This document shows, in pieces, positions 8,810 to 18,213 of a stretch of 64,000 nt of DNA. Within the stretch, counting starts at the first letter, position 1; the number at the start of each line of letters is the position of its first letter. The stretch lies in contig JBEKVM010000001.1 of the NCBI GenBank assembly GCA_049513975.1, forward strand, positions 117,734 to 181,733, in the 5' to 3' direction. The notes beneath the pieces were generated by a model. It was not told the origin of the DNA, searched no databases, and was given only the letters and a program-made list of their open reading frames with translations. The translations under genes were made by a program, and so were the position numbers. Origin of the DNA: JBEKOF01 sp049513975. GTDB taxonomy: Bacteria > Verrucomicrobiota > Verrucomicrobiia > Limisphaerales > Palsa-1400.

Positions 8810-10012
8810 TCAGCTTTTCAGTGTGTTTTCTGCATGGCGCCGCCACATGGTTTTGATCCGCTGTTCGAACCGGAGGCGCCGTGAAACAAACTGGACCACG
8901 CGTCCCGCCCCCAAAATGGGCGTTCTGATCAAATTAATGCCGATGCTCCTGCCTGACTTCGCGAAGATATACACGGTGGTCTCCTGCCATTGGTCAGTGC
9001 AAATAGTCCTTTTGTAGCCCGCGTCCCCGCGCCCAAAGTCCACCTCAGTGACCGGTCTTCCCTGGTTGAACATGTCCTCAATCACCCGTGTCAGCAGCAC
9101 GGTGCCGATCTCATGCTGCCGGTACTCAGGGTCAAAAGCGGTGGACGCCAGGTGATATACCGAGCCATAGAGCGGGCCACACCAGTAAGCGCACGGCTTA
9201 TCGCCAATATACATCATATACCCGAGGAAGCTGCCTCTGCGCGCCCACAAAAGCGCCCGCCGGCGCTGCTCTTCATCATAAACAAAGCCAAAACCAAGGG
9301 CGGTGTGATAGGACTTTCTGCTCACCGCTTCCGCTTCTGCACAAAACCTCGTTGCTTCATCCGGGGATCGAAAACACTGAACCCGAACCTGGCCCTGGAA
9401 TTTTTTCTCCAGCACCTTCGAAAGACGGCGCAAATCCGAGCGGTGCTTGGATTTCATGTTCATGAACAGGTCCTCCCGCCTCTTTGGCAATATGAGGGTA
9501 TGATGTGACTGTGTCTCGGGGGAAAAACCTCTGCACCACGCTGGAGAATAACGCAAGGCCAATTGAGCCAGAGGCGAATCCGTCTTGATGAGATGCAAGG
9601 CCAGCACGTCGGCCTCCCCATTCTCCAGGATACTGATCAGTGCCTTGAGCAGTAAAGAGGGGACCTCCTCCGAAATCGTCCCCATCACGCCGCCGTGAAC
9701 CACGGCCAGTTCCCTGACGCGCGGCGCGTAGAGGGTTCTATATCCGAACGAGCATTTGACGGTCGTCGGGACAATTCGGGCCGCGGCAATTGCCACCACC
9801 TCCGGGCCTCGGCAAACAACGACGATGCGAGGCTCCTGTTTTCTCATCTCACTAATCAACAGAAAAAAATCCATGTCGGCATTGGGGTTCCAGCTCAGCC
9901 TTTCCCATGAGGATCGCAGCGCCTCAATATCGGCTGCGCTAGTCAACACCCTTGCTGAAAAATCACCATTCGAGGAGGGCGTTAATCGGCAATCATTCAT
10001 GGCAATGGTCAT
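8810..10012 (-). CDS. GNAT / CelD-like acetyltransferase (FemAB-related)
   Basis: The 400-residue product has the duplicated GNAT layout of the CelD/BcsL group: LRSSWERLSWNPNADMDF near the N-terminus, MKSKHRSDLRRLSKVLEKK in the middle, and GYMMYIGDKPCAYWCGPLY plus LASTAFDPEYRQHEIGTVLL in the C-terminal acetyltransferase half. The late DFGRGDAGYKR motif is characteristic. Such enzymes probably acylate sugars or amino sugars during exopolysaccharide assembly. The start ATG 10012 lies 8 bp after the stop of the polymerase-like gene, so the two are likely co-translated. Confidence 0.8.
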   Translation of the reverse strand: MTIAMNDCRLTPSSNGDFSARVLTSAADIEALRSSWERLSWNPNADMDFFLLISEMRKQEPRIVVVCRGPEVVAIAAARIVPTTVKCSFGYRTLYAPRVRELAVVHGGVMGTISEEVPSLLLKALISILENGEADVLALHLIKTDSPLAQLALRYSPAWCRGFSPETQSHHTLILPKRREDLFMNMKSKHRSDLRRLSKVLEKKFQGQVRVQCFRSPDEATRFCAEAEAVSRKSYHTALGFGFVYDEEQRRRALLWARRGSFLGYMMYIGDKPCAYWCGPLYGSVYHLASTAFDPEYRQHEIGTVLLTRVIEDMFNQGRPVTEVDFGRGDAGYKRTICTDQWQETTVYIFAKSGRSIGINLIRTPILGAGRVVQFVSRRLRFEQRIKTMWRRHAENTLKS

Positions 10013-10019
10013 GGCTTCG

Positions 10020-11360
10020 TCACTGCGCGGAAACAGCGGCCGCTTCTCTCAAGTCCGCCTCTTCAGCGCGAGCAGCCTCTTTTTCCGGGATTTCAGAGCT
10101 TTGGATGTTCTGAGCGAGAGCGGAAATGGCGGCCAGTTGCATGAACCAGATCATGTAGGTTTGGTCAAAGTAAGTGATGCCGAACCAGTTGGCGACGTGG
10201 GCCGTGAGCATGCAGCCCATCCCCCACATGAAGTATTCCGACTCGCGTGACGCCGGAGACGCGGCGCCAAGTATGGCCACGCTCTTGCCCAGGCTCCGGT
10301 AAGCGCGGGTCAGGAGCACGATGAACAGGGCGATGGCGCCCACCCCCGCCTCTATCCCGAAATAAACAAACTGATCCGTGATGTCCGCGCCTCCTGTGGC
10401 TGAAATAGTTTCCGGAAACCACGCGCCGGTGTCGGTGATGGGCATGCCCGCCAGCCACCAGACAGAAAGATGCTTCCACATGGTATCCAGGAGGAAAGCG
10501 CGAGTGAAGCCGTCGCCTCCGGTAATATCGCTCAAATGCTCCAGCAGATACCACACGGGCGCCTTCATCAGCAAAGCCGCCATGACTATCATGGCCACTA
10601 TTCCCCGGCGAACCCATTTCATTTTCGTCCGCCATCTCCAGCAAAGCCAGGCTGCCACTCCCGCGCCCACCCCGCTGAGGGGGCCGCCGGAGTTGGACGC
10701 CCAAACAATCACCAAACAAAGGACAATGCCCAGCAAGGCGCGCACCCGGTCCGCCGCCGCAAACGCCATTCCGATGTAGAGCGGGATGAAGGCCACACCA
10801 ATCGTTCCCAGCAAACTCGGATGTCGAAAACTGCCAAGGCACCGGATGCGGCTCCCTCGGAAAGCCTGTCCTCCGGGAAGCGGCGCCAACAAATCGAATA
10901 GATTCCGGTGTTTGAAGCTTTCCACCATGACAATGGCTACATAGGGGATCAGGAGCAGGACAAACGACCGCAAGAGAAACCGAAAATCCCCGGCATCTTG
11001 AATCAATCCCCGGAAAGTGAAATAGGCAAAATAAGCATCCACCAGTTCCCCAATCTGGAAGGCCTGCCCGTCCGGCGAGCGCACCAAAAACACCGCGGTC
11101 GTATAGCCATAAAACAGCAGCAACGCCCGGTCTATCCCGTTCAGACCGGAGAAACGGAACTCGCCGCGGGCCAGCACCCGCGCAATTCCCGCCACCTCCA
11201 GGAACCGCACGGAAAAAATGTTCAGTGCGAAAATAGGGACAGCGGCCCCTTGCGGCACATAAAGCACCCCCACCACCATCGCCAGCAGCGCCCATCGCCG
11301 GGGTGCGCAGAAAACCGTCAGGCAAAGGACCAACAGGATGCTGCCTGATATTGGGTTCAT
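10020..11360 (-). CDS. Wzy-like O-antigen polymerase / ligase family membrane protein
   Basis: The protein has 446 residues and about 10-12 membrane helices. A large periplasmic loop lies between late helices (about residues 265-330, DITGGDGFTRAFLLDTMWKHLSVWWLAGM). FRHPSLLGTIGVAF and ASNSGGPLSGVG fit the O-antigen ligase/polymerase superfamily. In a Wzx/Wzy locus it would join lipid-linked repeat units in the periplasm. Family members share little sequence, so polymerase versus ligase cannot be separated here. The long polar C-terminal tail (EIPEKEAARAEEADLREAA) is cytoplasmic or disordered. Confidence 0.78.
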   Translation of the reverse strand: MNPISGSILLVLCLTVFCAPRRWALLAMVVGVLYVPQGAAVPIFALNIFSVRFLEVAGIARVLARGEFRFSGLNGIDRALLLFYGYTTAVFLVRSPDGQAFQIGELVDAYFAYFTFRGLIQDAGDFRFLLRSFVLLLIPYVAIVMVESFKHRNLFDLLAPLPGGQAFRGSRIRCLGSFRHPSLLGTIGVAFIPLYIGMAFAAADRVRALLGIVLCLVIVWASNSGGPLSGVGAGVAAWLCWRWRTKMKWVRRGIVAMIVMAALLMKAPVWYLLEHLSDITGGDGFTRAFLLDTMWKHLSVWWLAGMPITDTGAWFPETISATGGADITDQFVYFGIEAGVGAIALFIVLLTRAYRSLGKSVAILGAASPASRESEYFMWGMGCMLTAHVANWFGITYFDQTYMIWFMQLAAISALAQNIQSSEIPEKEAARAEEADLREAAAVSAQ

Positions 11361-11376
11361 CGGTAAAGTGTTTGCC

Positions 11377-12378
11377 TCATCGTTCGGCCACTGCAGCCGT
11401 CGGGATGGAGACGCCCCCCAATCCAGCGGCCCACCGAAATATGTTCAGCCATTTGTGCAGCGAGTTTTTCAATCCCATCCGCCGCTGCGCCGATGCCAGG
11501 AGCATGGCCGGCGCCAGCAGGCCGCACCGCACAACCGCCGCCGCCGCCATGCTCAGCCGGTAGCCCGCCGCGTAAGTGCGGCCGCGAAACTTTCTGAAAT
11601 AGCGCCAGCGCGACTCCCTCATCATCACCGCGGAAAAACCGGAAGCGGAGCTTCCCGAACTGCCCCCGCCGTGATGCACCACCACCGCCGCCGGCATGTA
11701 ATAATTCTTCGCCCCGGCCCGATGCGCCTTGTAACAAAGGTCCACGTCTTCCGAATACATGAAATAATCCTCGCTGAATCTTCCGATCTTCTCAAAGGTC
11801 GCGCGTGCCATCATCAGGCACGCCCCCGACAGCACCTCGGCCTCCGCCAATTCTTCTCCCGCGCAAAACAACGGTGCCATGCCCCAAAGCCCAAGCCGGG
11901 GAAAAGCCCTGCGCAGCACTTCAAAGTCCAGGACTTGATTCAGAATCGTCGGAAAGGAGGCGACACAACTGATTTGCAGGGTCCCGTTGGTGTTCATCAA
12001 CTTGGCGCCGATGATTCCCGCGCCGGGCACGCTGGCCAGGGCACGGTGGAGCACGTTCAGCGCCGGCCCAGCCAGTTCCGTGTCGGGATTCAAAAAGCAA
12101 ACCACTTCACCCCGCGCCTGCTCGTATCCCAGATTGTTGGCCCGGGCAAAGCCCACATTGCTTTGGCACTGGATAAAGCGCGCCTCGGGAAATTCCCGCG
12201 CCAGCATTTCCCCGCAGCCGTCGAAGGACCCGCCATCCACCACGATGACCTCAAAACGCAGGCCCGTCGTGTGTTTGTAAACCGACTCCAAGCATTTCCG
12301 GACATACCCGGCTGACTTCCAATTCACGATGATTATGGACAAATCGGGTGAATTCATCGCATGGCTCGACGCCGTCAT
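11377..12378 (-). CDS. GT2 glycosyltransferase (rhamnosyltransferase-like)
   Basis: The product has 333 residues. DLSIIIVNWKSAGYVRKCLES opens a GT-A fold, with VIVVDGGSFDG, NVGFARANNLG and FLNPDTEL following in the order expected for the WbbL/rhamnosyltransferase subgroup. YSEDVDLCYKAHRAG is the conserved acceptor-side motif (SEDVDLC). A hydrophobic segment near the end (AAAVVRCGLLAPAMLLA) may be a membrane anchor. AAAGGATTGAG sits before ATG 12378. It should transfer a deoxyhexose or related sugar to the growing repeat. Confidence 0.9.
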   Translation of the reverse strand: MTASSHAMNSPDLSIIIVNWKSAGYVRKCLESVYKHTTGLRFEVIVVDGGSFDGCGEMLAREFPEARFIQCQSNVGFARANNLGYEQARGEVVCFLNPDTELAGPALNVLHRALASVPGAGIIGAKLMNTNGTLQISCVASFPTILNQVLDFEVLRRAFPRLGLWGMAPLFCAGEELAEAEVLSGACLMMARATFEKIGRFSEDYFMYSEDVDLCYKAHRAGAKNYYMPAAVVVHHGGGSSGSSASGFSAVMMRESRWRYFRKFRGRTYAAGYRLSMAAAAVVRCGLLAPAMLLASAQRRMGLKNSLHKWLNIFRWAAGLGGVSIPTAAVAER

Positions 12379-12379
12379 C

Positions 12380-13264
12380 TCAATCCTTTGTCGTCCACAA
12401 GCTCCGCCTCAGGGTCAGCCGCCGCATCTGCTCCCGGCGAAGGTATTGGATCATCTCGCGGTCGTCCACCTGCGGCACGCGCCGAAAATAGCCGCTCACG
12501 AATCCGAACCACAGCCCGGCCGCCGCCACCCCATACGGCTTTTTCACCAGACGCGAGACGCACTTGCAGAACATGAACAATGGGTGGTAGCCGGTAACAT
12601 AGTTGGCCCGCCCGTTCTTCACCCAGTTCTTCCACGCTCCGTCGGCCTCCCCGGCAAAACGGTGGTGGGTCAGTTTCAAATCGGCAAAGGTGCGGGTGGT
12701 CCAGCCGAGCATGTTGGCCTTCACTTCGTCAATCGTGTCCCACCCCGTCGCTTTCCGCAGTCCGCCGATCCCCTCCCAGCAGGCGCGGCGGTACATTTTC
12801 ACCGCCCCGCGCACATGAAAGGGCGGGTCCCCGTGCGCTTCCGCTTTCTCCCCGCCGGAGGCAACACTGCAAACGGTTCCTCCCCCAATCCCCAGCTTTC
12901 CGTCCCGGCGAAAGTGCTCCACGCAATCCGCGAAGTAGCCGGGCCCAAACGACAAGTCCCCGTCCAGCTTGGTAATAAAATCCCACCTCTCTTCCCCCAG
13001 CAGGGGGTATCCGTCGTAAAAAGCTTCAATCACCCCGCCACCTGCCTTCCGAAATCCCCGGTCCGCCCGATGAACCGCTTTAATCCACCCATGTTCCCGG
13101 GCCGCCTCATCCATTATCTCCCCGGTCTTGTCGGTCGAGCCGTCGTTGACGAGGATCCACTTCTGCGGACGCAGCGTTTGCGAAACCATCGAGGCAATGG
13201 TCTTCGGCAAATGCTTCTCTTCGTTTCGCGAAGGGGTTATGACGACACAAGCCGGGGTGCTCAT
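12380..13264 (-). CDS. GT2 glycosyltransferase
   Basis: From ATG 13264 the protein has 294 residues. ACVVITPSRNEEKHLPKTI and ILVNDGSTDKTGEIMDEAA give the GT2 nucleotide-binding part, and FITKLDGDLSFGPGYF contains the DxD metal site. The C-terminal half has KMYRRACWEGIGGL and DTIDEVKANMLGW, in which the ED-like catalytic base lies. A longer open frame upstream to 13489 overlaps the deacetylase gene and shows no similarity. The product lies between another GT2 and a deacetylase in the operon and takes part in repeat-unit assembly. Confidence 0.88.
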   Translation of the reverse strand: MSTPACVVITPSRNEEKHLPKTIASMVSQTLRPQKWILVNDGSTDKTGEIMDEAAREHGWIKAVHRADRGFRKAGGGVIEAFYDGYPLLGEERWDFITKLDGDLSFGPGYFADCVEHFRRDGKLGIGGGTVCSVASGGEKAEAHGDPPFHVRGAVKMYRRACWEGIGGLRKATGWDTIDEVKANMLGWTTRTFADLKLTHHRFAGEADGAWKNWVKNGRANYVTGYHPLFMFCKCVSRLVKKPYGVAAAGLWFGFVSGYFRRVPQVDDREMIQYLRREQMRRLTLRRSLWTTKD

Positions 13265-13274
13265 GCAGGCGCGC

Positions 13275-14186
13275 CTAATCTGCCGCGGCGTGTTTGACTT
13301 GGACGGCAGCGTGGGTTCCTTTGCCGCGGCCGGGCATCCCCTGTTTGAATTTCTTGACCATGCCTTGCGGCCACGCCAGCCAGTCGTAGCCGCCCTCCAA
13401 TTTCGCCTGAAAAAAAGCGGGATCGTCCAGCCCATTGGCGGGCAGCCGCTTGAGCCGGTAGGGATCGTCCCCCGCCTTGACTCGTCCAATTTCCGTGGTC
13501 ACGCAGCAACTGTAGCCCGCCTCAATCAGCAGGTTGCGGAGTGCTTTGGCGAAGGGCCGGTTGGCTTGCGGAAAAGCGTAGGGATAGGCAAAGGTGGTCA
13601 CCGCCTCCCCTAGTTGCTGCTCGATCTCCGCCCGCGAGTCGCGCACTTCGCGCTCGACTTCCTTCCAGGCCGCTTCCACCAGCTCGGGATGGCTGACGCT
13701 GTGCGATCCAAACTCGACCCCCGCTTTGCGCAACTGCCGCACTTCATCCCAAGTCAGGCATTCCGTCCCATTAAAGCAACGCCGCTCGCCCTGAATAAAA
13801 GCCGTCGGCAAAAAAACCGTCGCCGTGAAACGATGTTCCTGCAAAACAGGGAATGCTTCCGTGTAAATGTTCCGGAAACCGTCGTCAAAGGTGATGACCA
13901 CCGTTTTGGGCGGCAATGGTTCGCCGCCCCCCACCAATCGCGCCAGACCCGCCACGTCCATCGTCCGGTAGCCTGCCTCAACAAGCTGCCGCAGGTGGCG
14001 GCGGAACACCGCCGGGCCGATATTGACTTTGTAGTAAGCCGCGACCCCGCGTTCGGGATCGGCCGACACGCTGTGATACATGAGAATGGGAAGCCGCGGC
14101 TTCCCCCCGTCGGAACGGAGGCGGTGCAGAGGATGAAACAAGGCCGTGCTCAACAGGCGGTCAGGGCGCATCTTCGATAACCTCAT
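13275..14186 (-). CDS. Polysaccharide deacetylase (NodB / CE4 family)
   Basis: This 303-residue protein carries all main CE4 motifs: LPILMYHSVS near residue 32, VVITFDDGFRN (catalytic and metal-binding Asp pair), EFGSHSVSHPEL (metal-binding His pair), and TFAYPYAFPQAN. Family members remove N- or O-acetyl groups from polysaccharides. No signal peptide is evident, so it may act on a lipid-linked or cytoplasmic substrate, or be exported some other way. It is the most canonical of three deacetylase-fold proteins in this locus. Confidence 0.9.
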   Translation of the reverse strand: MRLSKMRPDRLLSTALFHPLHRLRSDGGKPRLPILMYHSVSADPERGVAAYYKVNIGPAVFRRHLRQLVEAGYRTMDVAGLARLVGGGEPLPPKTVVITFDDGFRNIYTEAFPVLQEHRFTATVFLPTAFIQGERRCFNGTECLTWDEVRQLRKAGVEFGSHSVSHPELVEAAWKEVEREVRDSRAEIEQQLGEAVTTFAYPYAFPQANRPFAKALRNLLIEAGYSCCVTTEIGRVKAGDDPYRLKRLPANGLDDPAFFQAKLEGGYDWLAWPQGMVKKFKQGMPGRGKGTHAAVQVKHAAAD

Positions 14187-14204
14187 CAGACACTTCTTTA
14201 CAGA

Positions 14205-15887
14205 TCAGGTTTGCGGCGAAGCCGCCGCCTTGAACTCCCGGTAGCCGGTGCTTCCTTTATCGCGGCCGGCCGGCAACGGCGCTTCTTCATCCAAATCCAG
14301 GCAATGCAGCCGCCCTTCGGGAGTCTTGGCGTAGCGATAGCCGCTTTCCGGACACCGCGCCGTGCCCTTGGCCCCATCCAGTTTCAGTTGGTGCCCATGC
14401 CGGCTCATCCAGCCCGACTGCCGCGCTGGATTCCCCAACACCAGGGCATAGTCCGGCACATCCTTGGTCACCACCGCCCCGGCCGCCACAAACGCGTACC
14501 GCCCAATCGTCACCCCGCAGACAATCGTGGCGTTGGCCCCGATGGTCGCGCCCCGCTTCAACGTCGTCGTCTCGTAAAGCGAGTGCCGGTTGACCTGCGA
14601 GCGCGGATTGGAAACATTGGTCAGCACACAGGATGGACCCAGAAACACATCGTCTTCTATGACCGTGCCGGTATAGACCGAAACGTTGTTTTGAATTTTG
14701 ACATTGTTGCCGATCACCGTGCCGCCGTCCACATTGACGTTTTGGCCCAGAATGCAGGACTGGCCGATGCGCGCCCCCTTCATGACATGCGCGCAATGCC
14801 AGATTTTCGTCCCTTTCCCGATCACCGCCCCCTCGTCCACGAAAGCGCTGGCATGGGCGAAATAATCACGGGCGACCACCGGCGGCGCGGCGCCGGGGTC
14901 CACCGCCTTGCCATCCCCCTCCAGGCTCCGCTGGGCGGCTTGCAGGACCGAGAGCACGCGCAGGCCCTCCCGGGCGTCGGTGCGGGGAACGCCGCGCTCG
15001 CGGCAGCAGGCCAGGAAATGCTCGCACTCATTGCGCAACGCCTCCGATTCCGGCACCGCCGCCAGCTCGCCCTGAATCTTGTTGGCGGTGGGAACCTGCC
15101 CGTGCGTCCATGTCAAATACTGGCGATATATGGTCAGCTTTTCACCCCACGGCTTGGTGTCATCGAATACGGCCATGCCGGAGGACCCGACCACCGTCAG
15201 CTTCTGCTCTTTGAAGGGATTGAGCCAACTGACAAAAATGTGCGCCCGCAGGCCGCCGGGAAAACGAAGCGCGGTCAACGTCGTGTCCGCCACCCCCAGG
15301 CTCAGATATTCTCCCCCGCTGCATCGCACCCGGTCCGGCATCTGCCCGGAGGCCAGGGACAGGATGACGGAAATGTCGTGCGGCGCAAAACTCCACAGGG
15401 CGTTTTCTTCGGTTCGAATCTTGCCCAGGTTCAGCCGGTTGGATGTGATGTAGTTCAGCTTGCCCAACTCCCCCTTGGCCACCATGGCTTGCAGGGCCTG
15501 CACGCACGGATGATATTGCAGCAGGTGGCCGACCATCAGGATCTTGCCCAGTTTGTCCGCCATTTCCACCAAATGTTCCCCTTCCCGCAGATCCAGGCAG
15601 AGCGGCTTCTCCACATACACATCCTTCCCCGCCTTCAGGGCAGCCAGCGCCACCTGGTAGTGCAGCGGCGCCGGCACCGCAATGGCCACCGCCCCGATTT
15701 CGGGGTTTTCCAGCACCTTTTCCATCTGGCCCGTCACTTCAACGCCGGGCGCGATCTGTTTCGCCGTCGCCCTGCCCGCTTCCGTTGGATCGCACACCGC
15801 CGCCAACACTCCCAGAGAACTGAAGTTGCGCACCAGATTCCTGCCCCAATTGCCACAGCCCAGCACCGCTGTCTTTGGATTCATCAT
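14205..15887 (-). CDS. Fused Gfo/Idh/MocA sugar dehydrogenase and hexapeptide N-acetyltransferase (WbpB-WbpD-like)
   Basis: The first ~330 residues are a Gfo/Idh/MocA oxidoreductase: TAVLGCGNWGRNLVRNF (Rossmann loop), VEKPLCLD with the conserved lysine, and APHDISVILSL. From about residue 340 a left-handed beta-helix follows, with hexapeptide turns such as VIGKGTKIWHCAHVMKGARI, CILGQNVNVDGGTVIGNNVK and IGANATIVCGVTIG. In known pathways separate WbpB-type dehydrogenase and WbpD-type acetyltransferase act on either side of a WbpE-type aminotransferase to make 3-acetamido sugars. The aminotransferase lies directly upstream. ATG 15887 or 15884 is the likely start. The last ~60 residues look like an added tail (CPESGYRYAKTPEGRLHC). 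Confidence 0.87.
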   Translation of the reverse strand: MMNPKTAVLGCGNWGRNLVRNFSSLGVLAAVCDPTEAGRATAKQIAPGVEVTGQMEKVLENPEIGAVAIAVPAPLHYQVALAALKAGKDVYVEKPLCLDLREGEHLVEMADKLGKILMVGHLLQYHPCVQALQAMVAKGELGKLNYITSNRLNLGKIRTEENALWSFAPHDISVILSLASGQMPDRVRCSGGEYLSLGVADTTLTALRFPGGLRAHIFVSWLNPFKEQKLTVVGSSGMAVFDDTKPWGEKLTIYRQYLTWTHGQVPTANKIQGELAAVPESEALRNECEHFLACCRERGVPRTDAREGLRVLSVLQAAQRSLEGDGKAVDPGAAPPVVARDYFAHASAFVDEGAVIGKGTKIWHCAHVMKGARIGQSCILGQNVNVDGGTVIGNNVKIQNNVSVYTGTVIEDDVFLGPSCVLTNVSNPRSQVNRHSLYETTTLKRGATIGANATIVCGVTIGRYAFVAAGAVVTKDVPDYALVLGNPARQSGWMSRHGHQLKLDGAKGTARCPESGYRYAKTPEGRLHCLDLDEEAPLPAGRDKGSTGYREFKAAASPQT

Positions 15888-15906
15888 AGTTGCGGCGTCC
15901 GGAGGA

Positions 15907-16992
15907 TCACTTGCTTTTAATCGCCTTGACAACGCTGTCCTGGTCAGACTCGCTCAGAAACGGGTGCATGGGCAAGCTCAAAACCTCCCGCGATGCCTTT
16001 TCCGAAACCGGAAAGTCGCCCCAGTGGTAGCCCAGCTTGGCAAAGACCGGCTGCTCGTGCAGGCATTTCGGATAATACACCGCCGTCGGAATCCCCTGCT
16101 GCTTTAGCCGCTCCCCCACTTTGTCGCGCTCCGGCAGGCGGATGGTGTACTGCGCATACACATGGGTGTTGCCCGGCGCCACCGCGGGCGCCACCGCGTG
16201 GCCGGCCAGGGCGGACGAATACCGCCCTCCAATCCGGCCGCGTTCCTGCGTTTCCCACTCAAAATGCGGCAGCTTGGCCAGCAGAACCGCCGCTTGCAGC
16301 GTGTCAAACCGTCCGTTGGTTCCCAACAACGGGTGGTAATGCCGCTTCAGTCCGCCGTGCGTGCGGATGGCCCTCATCTTCTCCGCCAGTTGGTCGTCCT
16401 TGGCAAAAATCGCGCCCCCGTCCCCATAACAACCCAGCGGTTTGGCCGGGAAAAAGCTCGTGCAGCCTATCGCCGTCACTCCGCAGCTTCGCCGGCCCCG
16501 TTGCGTGGCGCCAAAGCTCTGCGCCCCGTCCTCAATCACCGGCACCCCATGCCGCCCGGCGATCTCGTTGATCTTCTCATAATCAGGCATTTGCCCAAAA
16601 AGACTGACCGGCATGATCGCCTTGGTCCGCGAAGTGATCGCCGCCTCCACCAGCCCGACATCCATATTGTAGCTTTCCCCCTCGATATCCACGAACACCG
16701 GCCGGGCCCCGACCAGCCCAATGACTTCCGCCGTGCTGATCCAGGTGAACGGCACCGTGATGACCTCATCGCCCGCGCCGATCCCCAGGGCGCGCAGCGC
16801 GATCTCCAGGCTGGCCGTGCCGCTGGCCACCGTGATGCAATGTTTGACTCCAACGTACTTCGCCAGCGCTTCCTCCAGCTCCCCAATCTCCGGCCCCATG
16901 ATGAAATGCGCCTGCGCCAGCACGCGTTGAATGCGCTCGTCCGTTTCGGCCCGGTAGCGCCGGTATTGCTCTTTCAGATCAATGAACTCCAT
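15907..16992 (-). CDS. DegT/DnrJ/EryC1 sugar aminotransferase (WbpE-like), set 1
   Basis: This 361-residue PLP enzyme begins MEFIDLKEQYRRYRAE and carries ASGTASLEIALRALG, EVITVPFTWISTAE, PVIEDGAQSFGA and SFFPAKPLGCYGDGGA. The lysine at residue 184 should form the Schiff base. It would transaminate a 3-keto sugar nucleotide made by the fused dehydrogenase encoded just downstream, and the acetyltransferase half of that fusion would finish the acetamido group. The start ATG 16992 lies in a short spacer with a G-run. Confidence 0.92.
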   Translation of the reverse strand: MEFIDLKEQYRRYRAETDERIQRVLAQAHFIMGPEIGELEEALAKYVGVKHCITVASGTASLEIALRALGIGAGDEVITVPFTWISTAEVIGLVGARPVFVDIEGESYNMDVGLVEAAITSRTKAIMPVSLFGQMPDYEKINEIAGRHGVPVIEDGAQSFGATQRGRRSCGVTAIGCTSFFPAKPLGCYGDGGAIFAKDDQLAEKMRAIRTHGGLKRHYHPLLGTNGRFDTLQAAVLLAKLPHFEWETQERGRIGGRYSSALAGHAVAPAVAPGNTHVYAQYTIRLPERDKVGERLKQQGIPTAVYYPKCLHEQPVFAKLGYHWGDFPVSEKASREVLSLPMHPFLSESDQDSVVKAIKSK

Positions 16993-17022
16993 GGCATGGG
17001 GGGGGGTAAGGGTTTTTTGCGG

Positions 17023-18213
17023 TCAATCAGGGTCCAATTCGCCCAACATTTCGGTGTATTTTTGTTTCTCTTTCAGCCACGAAAATTTCTCCCGCAGTCC
17101 TATCGTTCTTTGCCGGTAGGGCAGCAGCATGTTGGGATCGCCCGCAATCTTGTCCAGAAGCGCCCGCAGCGATTCCGCCTCATCCCATTGATAATACAAG
17201 CAGTCCTCCTCGTCGAAATAATAGTTGATCGCCACGCTATGCACCGTCACCACCGGAAGTCCCATCCGGATGTACTCCACCAGTTTGAGCGGCAGAGCGT
17301 AGTTGGTGATCGAGGAAATGTCCAGCGGCACTATTCCCAGATTCGCCTCCGCCAGATGGGCCGCAATCTCATGCGCCGGATAGGTGCGATTTTCAAAGGC
17401 CACCATGTCCCCCAATTTGTGTGACGCGATCAACTGCTTCAGCTCCGCCGCGAAATCCCCTTCCCCAATGATCCTCAGCGAAACCTTGTCCCGGTTTTGC
17501 ACCTTGGCGAGAGCCTCCATCAGGGTGCGCAACCCGGCCCGCTCCAGGATCGTCCCGTGAAATACCATCCGCAGCTTCCCGTCCAAATGGTAATTCTTCT
17601 CCAGCGGAAAGTCGTTCTCGTCCGGAAAATTCGCGATGACCCGGATGGAGCTGGCCGGCAAGCCGTGCTTCACCAGCACGAACTCCTTCACCGGGTCATG
17701 CACCGTCACCACCCGGTCCGCAAACCGCGCGCTCAACCGTTCCTGCCAAAGCAGGAATTTGAAAAAAAAGCCGCCCTCCCCGCTCTTGAACTTTGACGCA
17801 AACGTGTTGGGCATCGGGTCATGGATGTCCAAAATCACTTTCCCGCCAAACCACTTCGGTATCACCGCGCAAAAAACCAGAAAATCAGGCATGTTGTGGA
17901 CATGCACGATGCGGTAGCGCCGCCGGACATGCCGCATCGTCGTCTTGCAAAGACAACGCAGGAAAAACACGAAATAGGCCAGCATGTACTGCAACAACCC
18001 GCCCCCGCGGTAGCGGAGCTGCCGCAGATGGAACACTCGCACCCCCCGGACCATCTCCTCTTTCGGATCGCCGTCGCGCCGCAGCGCAAAAACATCCACC
18101 TCGTAGCCCGCCTCCACCGCCGCTTCCGCCGCCCGGATCACCCGCGGATCCGTGCCATAATTAGTGTAGGCAATCACCAAAAGCGTCTTCGGCGCGCTCC
18201 CCGGGGTGCTCAT
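17023..18213 (-). CDS. GT4-type glycosyltransferase (GT-B fold)
   Basis: From ATG 18213 the protein has 396 residues. TLLVIAYTNYGTDPRVIRAAEAA and YEVDVFALRRDG mark the N-terminal Rossmann domain. VHVHNMPDFLVF and LDIHDPMPNTFA are typical of this subgroup, and LRMVFHGTILERAGLRTLMEA leads the donor-binding domain. The late GIVPLDISSITNYALPLKLVEY provides the E-x7-E-like segment. It overlaps the stop of the upstream gene as ATGA, so the pair is coupled. It presumably adds a sugar to the lipid-linked repeat unit. Confidence 0.88.
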   Translation of the reverse strand: MSTPGSAPKTLLVIAYTNYGTDPRVIRAAEAAVEAGYEVDVFALRRDGDPKEEMVRGVRVFHLRQLRYRGGGLLQYMLAYFVFFLRCLCKTTMRHVRRRYRIVHVHNMPDFLVFCAVIPKWFGGKVILDIHDPMPNTFASKFKSGEGGFFFKFLLWQERLSARFADRVVTVHDPVKEFVLVKHGLPASSIRVIANFPDENDFPLEKNYHLDGKLRMVFHGTILERAGLRTLMEALAKVQNRDKVSLRIIGEGDFAAELKQLIASHKLGDMVAFENRTYPAHEIAAHLAEANLGIVPLDISSITNYALPLKLVEYIRMGLPVVTVHSVAINYYFDEEDCLYYQWDEAESLRALLDKIAGDPNMLLPYRQRTIGLREKFSWLKEKQKYTEMLGELDPD

